Shown in pieces: positions 42,873-50,907 of a DNA stretch of 64,000 nucleotides; position 1 is the first letter of the stretch, and each line of letters starts with the position of its first letter. The notes beneath the pieces are model-generated. The model did not search any database. It was not told where the DNA came from and saw only the letters and a list, made by a program, of their open reading frames with translations. Source of the DNA: Nocardioides agariphilus (GTDB taxonomy: Bacteria > Actinomycetota > Actinomycetes > Propionibacteriales > Nocardioidaceae); contig NZ_JADKPO010000008.1 of assembly GCF_015352445.1 (NCBI RefSeq), positions 62,001 to 126,000 on the forward strand, given 5' to 3'. A program made the translations under genes and the position numbers.

Positions 42873-43935
42873 CGGCCTCGGGCGCAGGCACGAAGCTCGG
42901 CAGCGCTCGCCCGGACCTGGTGGTGTTGCGCAGGCAACCGGTCATCAGGCCCACGTGGCGCAGCCCGGTCAGGTCGCCCGCCTGATAGACCCCGGCTCCG
43001 AGGTTCTCGGCGGAGGGGTACATCTGCTGCTGGGCCTCGTCGGTGTGCCCGAGGCCCACGACGTGGCCGAGCTCATGGACGATGATCGACCCACGAGCGT
43101 TGGGCCCCACGAAGCCGGGCGGTGCGGCGAAGGTGTTGTCGAGCACCAGTCCCGAACGGGTGATCGCGTAGGCCCGCTTGCCGTTGCCGGTGCGCGCGTA
43201 GTGGGTCTGGATCTGGCCGCCGCGGCCGATGACGTCGCCGGACAGGTCCCAGCCGGTCTGGTCGGGAGAGGCCCAGGCGACGACCAGGTTGGTGTTCTTG
43301 GGCCACCTGCGGTTGGAGCCCGGGATCGCTGAGGTCGTGCCGACGTACTTGAACCGGATCCCGGTCGTCTTCTTCAGCTGGTCCATGGCGGTGCGGACCT
43401 CGGCCTCGACGCCGGCGGGTGCGTACTGGGTGTTGATCCGCCAGCGCACGGGCGCGCACGGGTTGAACTGCACCCGGTAGCCGGGTGCGATCCGGGCCCA
43501 CTTGCCGGCCGTGCCGGCCGGCGCGTACTCGGGGTTGACCACGAAGCCGTGGCCCTTGCCGGTCTTGCCGGCGGCGCGCCGGGTGGGCTGGACGACGACC
43601 CGGAGCTGGAGCAGCTTGTGGTACCAGTTCGTCTTGGCGACCAGGTGGTAGCGGCCCCTGTTGTTCGTCTTGTCGCGGTCGACCTGCTTCCACCCCGAGG
43701 GCAGCTTCATCTGCAGGACCACGACGCGCTGGGCGCGCTGCCTGCTCTTGATCTTGCCGTTGACGTAGGCCTGGGTGCCGTACGTCGCCGGGGACGCCGG
43801 CCAGCTGGTGGCGCCGAACTTCGTCGAGACGCGGCCGGCGGCCTCGGCCGTCGGCACGCTCGCCGTGCCGGCCACGAGGGCCAAGAAGGTGATCGCCGCG
43901 GCTGCCGCGGCTGGTCGCTGGTGGGTCGAGGGCAC
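42841..43935 (-). CDS. Secreted zinc metalloprotease (matrixin-like)
   Basis: 364 aa. Signal peptide about 1-32 (PTAEAAG). The catalytic site IIVHELGHVVGLGHTDE at about residue 287 matches HExxHxxGxxH with a third His ligand; QQQMYPSAE after it resembles the Met-turn. The N-terminal 120 residues form a beta-rich domain (YVNGKIKSRQRAQRVVVLQM). Basic, extracellular. GTG 43935, with GAAGAG upstream. Target unknown. Confidence 0.85.
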   Translation of the reverse strand: MPSTHQRPAAAAAAITFLALVAGTASVPTAEAAGRVSTKFGATSWPASPATYGTQAYVNGKIKSRQRAQRVVVLQMKLPSGWKQVDRDKTNNRGRYHLVAKTNWYHKLLQLRVVVQPTRRAAGKTGKGHGFVVNPEYAPAGTAGKWARIAPGYRVQFNPCAPVRWRINTQYAPAGVEAEVRTAMDQLKKTTGIRFKYVGTTSAIPGSNRRWPKNTNLVVAWASPDQTGWDLSGDVIGRGGQIQTHYARTGNGKRAYAITRSGLVLDNTFAAPPGFVGPNARGSIIVHELGHVVGLGHTDEAQQQMYPSAENLGAGVYQAGDLTGLRHVGLMTGCLRNTTRSGRALPSFVPAPEAVRAWDPRSAG

Positions 43936-44134
43936 GCTTGCTCTTCTCTCTTCGGGTGTGTGGTCACCTTCGCTGGGTTCAGGGGTGTCCCCGCTCGGGG
44001 CCCTTACCCTGCACCACGGATCACCAAACGTTGGGTAGAAAAGTCGTCACGGCGCTGTCGGATCGCCCGGGCGTCGTTCGTGGCAGGGGTGAGCGCACGC
44101 TCTGGTGCGCACCGTCGAGTCGGAGGAATCAGAG

Positions 44135-44482
44135 ATGACCCAGTACATGCTGTCGGTGCACCACGTCGAGGGCGAGCCCCTGCCCGAGGGCGAGGACATG
44201 CAGCGGATGTTCCGCCAGGTCGACGCGTTCAACCAGAAGGCCATGGACGCCGGCATCTGGGTCTTCGGCGGCGGTCTGGAGGACATGTCCGCCACGACGA
44301 CGGTGGACGGCACCGGCGCCGAGCCGATCATCACCGACGGCCCGTTCGCGGAGTCGAAGGAGTGGATGGGCGGGTTCTGGGTCCTCGAGGCGCCCGACCT
44401 CGACGCCGCTCTCAAGCTCGCCGTCGAGGCCTCCGCAGCGTGCGAGGGCCGGGTACAGGTCCGGCCGTTCCAGGCCGTGTAG
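44135..44482 (+). CDS. DGPF/YCII-domain protein, partner of ECF42 sigma factor
   Basis: 115 aa. The defining motif is IITDGPFAESKEWMGGFWVL. This family is known to be encoded beside ECF42 sigma factors and is their usual regulon member; here the sigma gene starts 13 nt later. CGGAGG precedes ATG 44135. The reaction is not established. Confidence 0.88.
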   Translation: MTQYMLSVHHVEGEPLPEGEDMQRMFRQVDAFNQKAMDAGIWVFGGGLEDMSATTTVDGTGAEPIITDGPFAESKEWMGGFWVLEAPDLDAALKLAVEASAACEGRVQVRPFQAV

Positions 44483-44495
44483 GGACTCCGCGCCC

Positions 44496-45701
44496 TTGTC
44501 CGAGCCGTCCGAGATCGAGCGGATCTTCCGCGAGGAGTACGGCCGCGTGGTCGCCTCGCTGATCCGCCGGTTCGGCGACATCGATCTCGCCGAGGACGCC
44601 GCATCCGAAGCCCTGCTCGCCGCCGTCGAGCGGTGGCCGGTCGACGGCGTACCTCCCAACCCCGGTGGCTGGCTGACCACGACGGCCGCCCGCCGGGGCA
44701 TCGACAAGCTGCGCCGCGAGTCGCATCGCGACGCCAAGCAGCAGCAGGCCGCCATGATCGTTGACCCCACACCGCACGAGCCCACCGGCCTGGTCGAGGA
44801 CGACCGCCTCCGGTTGATCTTCGTCTGTTGCCACCCGGCGCTGGCGCCCGAGGCTCGCGTCGCGTTGACCCTCCGGTTGCTCGGCGGCCTCACGGTGCCC
44901 GAGATCGCGGCCGCCTTCTTCGTCTCCGAGGCCACCATGGGCCAGCGGATCACCCGAGCGAAGAAGAAGATCGCGGCCGCCAAGATCCCCTACCGCGTGC
45001 CGTCGGCACAGGACCTGCCCTCGCGACTGGCCGGTGTGCTGGCGGTGCTCTACCTGGTCTTCAACGAGGGCTACCTGGCGACGTCCGGGCCCACCCCGGT
45101 GCGCGTCGACCTGACGTCGGAGGCGATCCGGCTCTGCCGGGTGCTGCGCTCCCTGTTGCCGACCGAGCCCGAGGTGGCCGGCCTGCTGGCGCTGATGCTG
45201 CTCACCGACGCTCGACGCACCGCGAGGTTCGCCGACGGCGTGCTCGTGCCGCTCATGGACCAGGACCGCGCCGCCTGGGACGGATCGGAGATCGCCGAGG
45301 GCCTCTCGCTGGTGCGTGAGTGCCTGGCCGTCAACCGCCCGGGGGTCTACCAGATCCAGGCCGCCGTCAACGCCGTGCACTCGACCGCGCGCACCGGGGC
45401 CGACACCGACTGGTCGCAGATCGCTGCGCTGTACGCCCAGCTGTTCTCGATCTCGCCGACACCCGTGGTCGCCCTCAACCGGGCCGTGGCCGTCTCCGAG
45501 CTCGACGGTCCCGCCGTCGGCCTCGCCGAGGTCGACCGCCTCCACCTCCCGACGTACCACGCCTGGCACGCCACCCGGGCCGAGCTCCTCCGTCGCCTCG
45601 GCAGGTACGACGAGTCCCGCTCCGCCTACGACTCCGCCCTCGCCCTCATCGACAACGACGCCGAACGCGCGTACCTCACCCGCCGCCGCGACGAGCTGTG
45701 A
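44496..45701 (+). CDS. ECF42-group RNA polymerase sigma factor
   Basis: 401 aa, twice the size of a plain ECF factor. Region 2 has EEYGRVVASLIRRFGDIDLAEDAASEAL; region 4 has LTLRLLGGLTVPEIAAAFFVSEATMGQRITRAKKKI. The remaining ~210 residues are the TPR-like extension typical of the group (FNEGYLATSG, AVNAVHSTA, ALNRAVAVSELDGP). Such factors lack a classic anti-sigma gene and the extension is thought to govern activity. Start TTG 44496. Confidence 0.9.
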   Translation: MSEPSEIERIFREEYGRVVASLIRRFGDIDLAEDAASEALLAAVERWPVDGVPPNPGGWLTTTAARRGIDKLRRESHRDAKQQQAAMIVDPTPHEPTGLVEDDRLRLIFVCCHPALAPEARVALTLRLLGGLTVPEIAAAFFVSEATMGQRITRAKKKIAAAKIPYRVPSAQDLPSRLAGVLAVLYLVFNEGYLATSGPTPVRVDLTSEAIRLCRVLRSLLPTEPEVAGLLALMLLTDARRTARFADGVLVPLMDQDRAAWDGSEIAEGLSLVRECLAVNRPGVYQIQAAVNAVHSTARTGADTDWSQIAALYAQLFSISPTPVVALNRAVAVSELDGPAVGLAEVDRLHLPTYHAWHATRAELLRRLGRYDESRSAYDSALALIDNDAERAYLTRRRDEL

Positions 45702-45702
45702 G

Positions 45703-45763
45703 GGATTACCCGGCGGGCCGGTGAATCTCTGGGTTGCCCGCCAATGCATACCGTGCCAACCCA
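45703..45763 (+). repeat. 61-bp dispersed element, copy 2, with partial third copy
   Basis: Begins one base after the ECF42 stop. Matches 18093-18153 (opposite strand) at 51 of 61 positions. It carries TGGGTTG...CCAACCCA. A partial direct repeat of its first 30 or so bases follows at 45764-45795 (GGATTACCCGG...GGGGAATTTCTG). Confidence 0.65.
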
Positions 45764-45820
45764 AGGATTACCCGGTCAGCCGGGGAATTTCTGAGGTCTT
45801 GCTTGAATGTCACCGACAGT

Positions 45821-45861
45821 CACTCGTACGATCGCGATATATCGTGAACGGTCGGCGAGTG
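45821..45861. promoter_or_regulatory. Candidate PadR operator
   Basis: CGATATATCG at 45835-45844 is a perfect palindrome in otherwise GC-rich DNA, inside outer arms CACTCG (45821) and CGAGTG (45856). Located 48-88 nt before padR; AT-rich palindromes of this kind are typical PadR targets. Confidence 0.55.
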
Positions 45862-45908
45862 GTCGTCGTACGGCGACCCCGAGATCGAGGACTGAAGGAG
45901 CAGGAAGC

Positions 45909-46661
45909 ATGGGACACGGAGACTTCGGCAGGCAGCGGAGCCGGCACGGCGAGGAGCGCTGGGGGCAGCACCGCAGCGGGTGGGCCGGCCAGTGGAGCGG
46001 CGGGCCGTGGGGTGGCTGGGGCGGCCCGTTCGACGGGGGTGGGCGGCGCGGCCGCCAGGGACCTCCGCCGTGGGTGGCGGAGCTGTTCGGGCTCGCCCAG
46101 GGCCAGCAGCAGCGGGGCCCGAAGGTGCGCCGCGGCGACGTGCGCGCGGCGATCCTCGACATGCTGCGCGAGGAGCCGATGAACGGCTACCAGCTGATCA
46201 GCCAGATCGCCGAGCGCAGCGGCGGCGCCTGGAAGCCGAGCCCCGGCTCGGTCTACCCGACCATCCAGCAGCTCGAGGACGAGGGCCTGGTCGAGGCCGA
46301 TGACGAGCGCGGTCGCCGTACCCTCCGGCTCACCGACGAGGGACGGGCCTACGTCGAGTCCCACCCCGACGAGCTCGCCGGCGTCTGGGAGCCGTTCGGC
46401 CGGCAGGCGCGGCGCTTCGAGAGCGGCGACGACGGACCGGGCAACGAGTACGCCGCCTTGAAGCCGGAGATCGGCCAGGTGATGGCCGCGGTGTGGCAGA
46501 TCGTGACCACCGGCACCGACAGCCAGCGGCGCGAGGCGATCAACATGCTCGTCGAGACCCGGCGCAAGCTCTACGGGATCCTTGCCCAGGACGAGGACTC
46601 GCGGGTGGGCCACGACGAGATCGACGACGAGTACCCGGGGGCCGACGGGAGCGAGCGATGA
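45909..46661 (+). CDS. PadR-family regulator with long disordered N-terminus
   Basis: 250 aa. Residues 1-75 are Gly/Trp/Arg-rich and low complexity. The PadR winged helix follows: VRAAILDMLREEPMNGYQLI, PSPGSVYPTIQQLEDEGLV and RRTLRLTDEGRAYVE. The helical C-terminus (EIGQVMAAVWQIV) should dimerise. AAGGAG precedes ATG 45909. Its TGA overlaps the start of the DUF1707 gene (ATGA). Probably autorepressed. Confidence 0.87.
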   Translation: MGHGDFGRQRSRHGEERWGQHRSGWAGQWSGGPWGGWGGPFDGGGRRGRQGPPPWVAELFGLAQGQQQRGPKVRRGDVRAAILDMLREEPMNGYQLISQIAERSGGAWKPSPGSVYPTIQQLEDEGLVEADDERGRRTLRLTDEGRAYVESHPDELAGVWEPFGRQARRFESGDDGPGNEYAALKPEIGQVMAAVWQIVTTGTDSQRREAINMLVETRRKLYGILAQDEDSRVGHDEIDDEYPGADGSER

Positions 46662-47158
46662 GCCAGTCAGGCGGACGCGAGCTGCGCATCGGTGACGCCG
46701 AGCGCACGGCCGCAGCCGACGAGCTCGCGGAGCACTACGCACAAGGGCGCCTCTCGACCGAGGAGCACCATGAGCGGCTCGACCGGATCTGGGCCGCACG
46801 CACGCCCTCCGACCTGTCGTCGGTCTTCAGCGACCTCCCGGGCAGCGCCTACCGGTTGCCGCCGGCGTACGCCGCCGCCGAGCGTCCCGGGGTCGGATCC
46901 GACCGTCCTCGCATCCAGCGACCGTTCCCGGCTCCGCCCTTCGGACGTCCTCCGCTCGGTCGACCGCCGTTCTCCGGCCGCGGACGTGGCCTCGCGCGGC
47001 GTCTCGGCGTCCTGCCGGTCGCGCTACGGATCGCCCTCCTCGTCCTGCTCGCCATCGTGGTCGTCGCCCACCTGCCGCTGATCCTGCTGGCGCTGGTGAT
47101 GTGGTGGGTGGTCAGCCACAGGTTCCGGCACGGGTACGGCTACCGCGGGCGCTGGTAG
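46658..47158 (+). CDS. DUF1707-domain membrane protein
   Basis: 166 aa. The N-terminal DUF1707 domain is LRIGDAERTAAADELAEHYAQGRLSTEEHHERLDRIWAA, split here as LRIGDAERTAAADELAEH and GRLSTEEHHERLDRIWAA. A Pro/Arg-rich linker leads to one or two membrane helices (IALLVLLAIVVVAHL) and a short basic tail. Known to follow PadR genes in actinobacteria; function unknown. Confidence 0.82.
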   Translation: MSQSGGRELRIGDAERTAAADELAEHYAQGRLSTEEHHERLDRIWAARTPSDLSSVFSDLPGSAYRLPPAYAAAERPGVGSDRPRIQRPFPAPPFGRPPLGRPPFSGRGRGLARRLGVLPVALRIALLVLLAIVVVAHLPLILLALVMWWVVSHRFRHGYGYRGRW

Positions 47159-47179
47159 GCACCATCGCCATCGCGGTGC

Positions 47180-48091
47180 TCAGAGCTCGATGCCCCGGTT
47201 GACCCAGGTGTCGACGACGACCATGCCGACCTTCTCGTAGAGGCTGAGCGCGCCGGTGCGGGAGTCGGTGGAGAGGCCGGATCGGGGCGCGCCGTGCTGG
47301 CGGGCCTGCTCGAAGGCGTCGACGAGCAGCGCCTGGGCGAGGCCCTGGCCGCGCTGGTCCTTGCGGACGGCGAGCCGCTCGACGTACCCCTCCATCACCT
47401 GACCGCTCTCGTCGTCGGCCATCACCACGATCGCGGTGCCGACGATCTCGCCCGAGGGATCGGTGACGACCCGCAGCATCCACGGCTCGTGCCCCGGCCG
47501 CCGGACGGTGACGGCGAGGAAGTCGTCGAGGGGTTCGCGCTCACGCACCGACCACTCGAGGAACGCGTCCTCGACGACGTCGTGCACAGCCTGGTAGTCG
47601 TCGGGTGTGGCTTCGCGCAGGGCGTAGCCGGTGGGCAGGTCGCGGTGAGGTACGGCGGTGCCCTCGGGCACCTGCAGCACCCAGCTGGTCCAGCGCTGCT
47701 CGTAGCCGAGCTTCTCCAGCAGCCGCTCGCCGTCGGAGCCCTGCGGCTGCGGGCCGCCGATCGAGGTGTAGCCCTGCCGACGAGCGGCGTCCTCGGCCCA
47801 GTGGGCCAGGGCGGTGCCGATGCCCCGACGGCGGTACTCCGGCAGCACCGACGCTTCGGCCCGCCCGTCGTGGATGAGCTCGGCGAACGCGACCATCCGG
47901 TCCCCGTCATACACGCCCATGGTCATGGTGTCGAAGGCGAACGACGACCGCCCCCAGTCGGCCTCGAAGTCGGCCCGCTCCACGTCGACCCGGCCGATGT
48001 CGTGCTGTTGCTGGGCGGCCGCGACGGCGAACACGGCGTCGAGGTCGGCTGCGGAGTACGGGCGCGCGGTCAGGCCCTCGGGAAGATCCAT
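47180..48091 (-). CDS. Tandem GNAT acetyltransferase (mycothiol-synthase-like layout)
   Basis: 303 aa, two GNAT domains. First: PYSAADLDAVFAVAAAQQ, AFAELIHDGRAEASVLPEYR and RRRGIGTALAHWAE. Second: YALREATPDDYQAVHDVV and LAVRKDQRGQGLAQALLVDAF. Both loops (RRRGIG, RGQGLA) look intact. The layout resembles MshD, but identity is not shown. ATG 48091 with TTCAAT 6 nt upstream. Confidence 0.8.
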   Translation of the reverse strand: MDLPEGLTARPYSAADLDAVFAVAAAQQQHDIGRVDVERADFEADWGRSSFAFDTMTMGVYDGDRMVAFAELIHDGRAEASVLPEYRRRGIGTALAHWAEDAARRQGYTSIGGPQPQGSDGERLLEKLGYEQRWTSWVLQVPEGTAVPHRDLPTGYALREATPDDYQAVHDVVEDAFLEWSVREREPLDDFLAVTVRRPGHEPWMLRVVTDPSGEIVGTAIVVMADDESGQVMEGYVERLAVRKDQRGQGLAQALLVDAFEQARQHGAPRSGLSTDSRTGALSLYEKVGMVVVDTWVNRGIEL

Positions 48092-48140
48092 GCGCGCATT
48101 GAAGCCGCCCACGGGTCCGGGCTGCACCTGAAATAGCGAG

Positions 48141-48167
48141 AGCCCGCCCGGAGCTACCGGGCGGGCT
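48141..48167 (-). terminator. Terminator of yceI-like gene
   Basis: Perfect 11-bp arms AGCCCGCCCGG / CCGGGCGGGCT with loop AGCTA, 36 nt past the YceI stop in the minus direction, followed by a short T-rich TATTT. Confidence 0.75.
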
Positions 48168-48202
48168 GTCGCGTCAGGCGGCGATGATCAGCGGATCGGG
48201 GA

Positions 48203-48820
48203 TCAGGCCTCGACAGGTGCGCTCTGGATGGCGGAGATGTCGAAGTCGAGCTTGATCCGCTCGGAGACGAGCACGCCGCCGGTCTCGAGGGCGGCGTTCC
48301 AGGTCAGGCCCCAGTCCTTGCGGTTGATGGTGGCCGCGCCCTCGAAGCCGACGCGCAGGTTGCCGAAGGGGTCACGCGCCGAGCCGGTCGACTCGAACGG
48401 GATCGTGACGGACCTGGTGACGTCCTTGATGGTCAGGTCGCCGGTGATCTCCCAGACACCGTCGACCAGCTCGACCTGGGTCGAGGCGAAGGTGATCTCG
48501 GGGTAGGTCTCGGCGTCGAAGAAGTCGGCCGAACGCAGGTGGCCGTCGCGGTCGGGGGTGCCGGTGCTGATGCTCTCGGTCTTGATGGTCACCTTGACCG
48601 AGGAGGCCGAGGGGTTCTGCGAGTCGACGTGGGCGGTGCCCGCGAACTCGGTGAACGCGCCGCGGACCGTCGTCACCATCGCGTGGCGGGCGCTGAAGCC
48701 CAGGCGGGTGTGGGTCACGTCGAGCGTGTAGTCGCCGGTGAGGTCCTCGACGACAGTGGTGGGGGCCTCGAACTCGGTCTCGGTGCTCTTGCGGCTGAAA
48801 ATGCTCATCTGGTTGCTCAT
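48203..48820 (-). CDS. YceI-family polyisoprenoid-binding-like protein
   Basis: 205 aa lipocalin-like barrel: LTGDYTLDVTHTRLGFSARHAMVTTVRG, here read as GDYTLDVTHTRLGF, then GHLRSADFFDAETYPEITF and ITGDLTIKDVTRSVTIPFE. There is no signal peptide, so it is cytosolic. Ligand unknown. The start may be ATG 48820 or ATG 48808; AGGAG touches the first and is 12 nt from the second. Upstream CAACTTTCAACTA half-sites may bind a regulator. Confidence 0.85.
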   Translation of the reverse strand: MSNQMSIFSRKSTETEFEAPTTVVEDLTGDYTLDVTHTRLGFSARHAMVTTVRGAFTEFAGTAHVDSQNPSASSVKVTIKTESISTGTPDRDGHLRSADFFDAETYPEITFASTQVELVDGVWEITGDLTIKDVTRSVTIPFESTGSARDPFGNLRVGFEGAATINRKDWGLTWNAALETGGVLVSERIKLDFDISAIQSAPVEA

Positions 48821-48976
48821 CTCCTGTGGGGTTGTCCAACTTTCAACTACTATAAGCGGACCGAGGTCCACTTTCTTCCCGATGGTGGCGACATCTCGCT
48901 GTGGCCTGGGTCACAGGTCGACGGGTGGTCACTGCTCGTTCCGGGCCTGGGGGTCGCTCCTGATAGACAGGTGGCC

Positions 48977-50884
48977 ATGCGAGTACGGCGGCTCCTTGCC
49001 CTGGTCTGCGCCGTCGCGGTCGCGCTCACCGGAGCCGCGTGCACGGGCGACTCGAGCGAGCCGCCCCCGAGTGGCGACACGACATCAGCCGACGCAGCGG
49101 CCCAGACGCTGGCTGATGCGCTGGTCTCGGGCGACTTCGCCCAGGTCGGTTTCAGCGACCAGGACCAGGCGGCGATCACCGAGCAGTACGCCGCGACCGT
49201 CAAGGGCATGGAGGGGCTGGCACCGAGCGTGACGGTCGCCGAGGTGGGCGACCCCCAGGGCGACCCGGCGAGCGCGACGGCGACCTACGACTGGACCTGG
49301 CCCATCGGGCCCGACGGCTGGCAATACTCCACCCAGGCCGACTTCGTCGAGTCCGACGGCGAGTGGCTCCTCGACTGGGATCCGGCCACGGTCGAGCCGT
49401 CCCTGGGCGAGTCCGTCACCCTCGACCTGGTCTCGTTGCGGCCCAAGCGCGGCGACATCCTGGGCGCCGGCGGACTCGCGCTGGTCACCAACCGGCCGGT
49501 GGTGCGCATCGGGATCGACCGCTCGAAGGTCGGTCCTGCCAAGGCCGTCGCGTCGGCCCGCGACCTCGCCCGGCTCGTCGGCGTCGACGCGGGGGCCTAC
49601 GCCAAGCGCGTCGAGGCCTCCGGTCCGCTCGCGTTCGTGGAGGCGATCGTCTACCGCCAAGACGAGGTGCCGCGTGGGGTGCTCTCGGGCGTGCGGCGGA
49701 TCAAGGGCGGGGCGGTCATCGCTGGCGAGCTGCCGCTGGCGCCGACCAAGGGCTTCGCGGGGGCGATCCTCGGCTCGGTCGGCGAGGTGACCGCCGAGAT
49801 GATCGAGGACAACCCCGCCTTCAAGGTGGGCGACATCGCCGGGCTCTCGGGTCTGCAAGCCCGCTACGACGAGCAGCTGCGCGGCACCCCGGGCCAGGAG
49901 GTCAACGCGGTGGGCTCGGACGGCAAGACCCGTGAGCTGTTCCGCGTCGACGCGATCGACGGCAAGCCGCTGAGGCTGACCATGGACGAGCGCCTCCAGG
50001 TCGCCGCCGAGCAGGCCCTGGCCTCCGTCGGTCCGGCCTCGGCCCTCGTCGCGATCAAGCCGTCGACGGGGGCGATCCTGGCTGCGGCCAACGGGCCGGG
50101 CAGCGGCGGCCTCAACATCGCGACCTACGGCCAGTACGCACCCGGGTCGACCTTCAAGTCCGTGTCGTCGCTCGCGCTGCTGCGCGCCGGGGTCTCACCC
50201 AACACCGTCGTCCCGTGCACGACCTCGGTCGTGGTCAACGGCAAGCGCTTCGAGAACTACGACGACTACCCCTCATCGGGGCTGGGCAACATCGCGTTGC
50301 GCACGGCGCTTGCCAACTCCTGCAACACCGCCTTCATCTCCCAGCGCGGCAGGCTCTCGCAGGACGGACTGGTCGACGCCGCCGCCTCGCTCGGCATGGG
50401 CGTGGACCACGACCTCGGCTTCCCGGCGTACTTCGGCAACGTCGTGCCGCCAGCCGGCGAGACCGAGAAGGCCGCCGACATGATCGGCCAGGGCAAGATC
50501 CTCGCCTCGCCGATGGTGATGGCAACCGTGATCGCCTCGATCCAGGCCGGCCGCCTCGTGGTTCCCTCGCTGGTCACCTCGGTCACCTCGCCCGCTCCCG
50601 AGGGGGTCTCCGGCCCCGGTCCGGCCGAGGCCGAGGCGCTGCGCTCGATGTTGCGCGGAGTCGTCACCGGCGGCAGTGGGTCGATCCTGGCCGACGTACC
50701 CGGACCGCCCGTCATCGCCAAGACCGGCACCGCCGAATACGTCAAGGGCGGTCGCCTCCGCACCCACGCCTGGATGATCGCCGCCCAGGGCGACCTCGCC
50801 GTCGCCGTGTTCGTCGAGGACGGCACGTCGGGCTCCGGCACGGCCGGGCCGGTGCTCGAGCAGTTCCTGCGCGCGGCAATGTGA
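48977..50884 (+). CDS. Class B penicillin-binding protein, lipoprotein type
   Basis: 635 aa. Lipobox LTGAAC near residue 20 means anchoring outside the membrane by lipid. Residues 40-150 are an NTF2-like MecA_N domain, then a dimerisation domain, then the transpeptidase with STFK near 391, SCN near 448 and KTGT near 582. It crosslinks peptidoglycan and resembles the mycobacterial lipoprotein PBP and PBP2a layout. ATG 48977, 7 nt after TAGACA. Stands alone between unrelated genes. Confidence 0.9.
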   Translation: MRVRRLLALVCAVAVALTGAACTGDSSEPPPSGDTTSADAAAQTLADALVSGDFAQVGFSDQDQAAITEQYAATVKGMEGLAPSVTVAEVGDPQGDPASATATYDWTWPIGPDGWQYSTQADFVESDGEWLLDWDPATVEPSLGESVTLDLVSLRPKRGDILGAGGLALVTNRPVVRIGIDRSKVGPAKAVASARDLARLVGVDAGAYAKRVEASGPLAFVEAIVYRQDEVPRGVLSGVRRIKGGAVIAGELPLAPTKGFAGAILGSVGEVTAEMIEDNPAFKVGDIAGLSGLQARYDEQLRGTPGQEVNAVGSDGKTRELFRVDAIDGKPLRLTMDERLQVAAEQALASVGPASALVAIKPSTGAILAAANGPGSGGLNIATYGQYAPGSTFKSVSSLALLRAGVSPNTVVPCTTSVVVNGKRFENYDDYPSSGLGNIALRTALANSCNTAFISQRGRLSQDGLVDAAASLGMGVDHDLGFPAYFGNVVPPAGETEKAADMIGQGKILASPMVMATVIASIQAGRLVVPSLVTSVTSPAPEGVSGPGPAEAEALRSMLRGVVTGGSGSILADVPGPPVIAKTGTAEYVKGGRLRTHAWMIAAQGDLAVAVFVEDGTSGSGTAGPVLEQFLRAAM

Positions 50885-50907
50885 CAGGTGCCCGCCCGCG
50901 CGCGCCC

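Noticed and set aside
43936-44134. Gene in the gap between protease and DGPF gene
   Set aside because: 199 nt with no frame showing a start, ribosome binding site and plausible composition; probably promoters of the two divergent genes.
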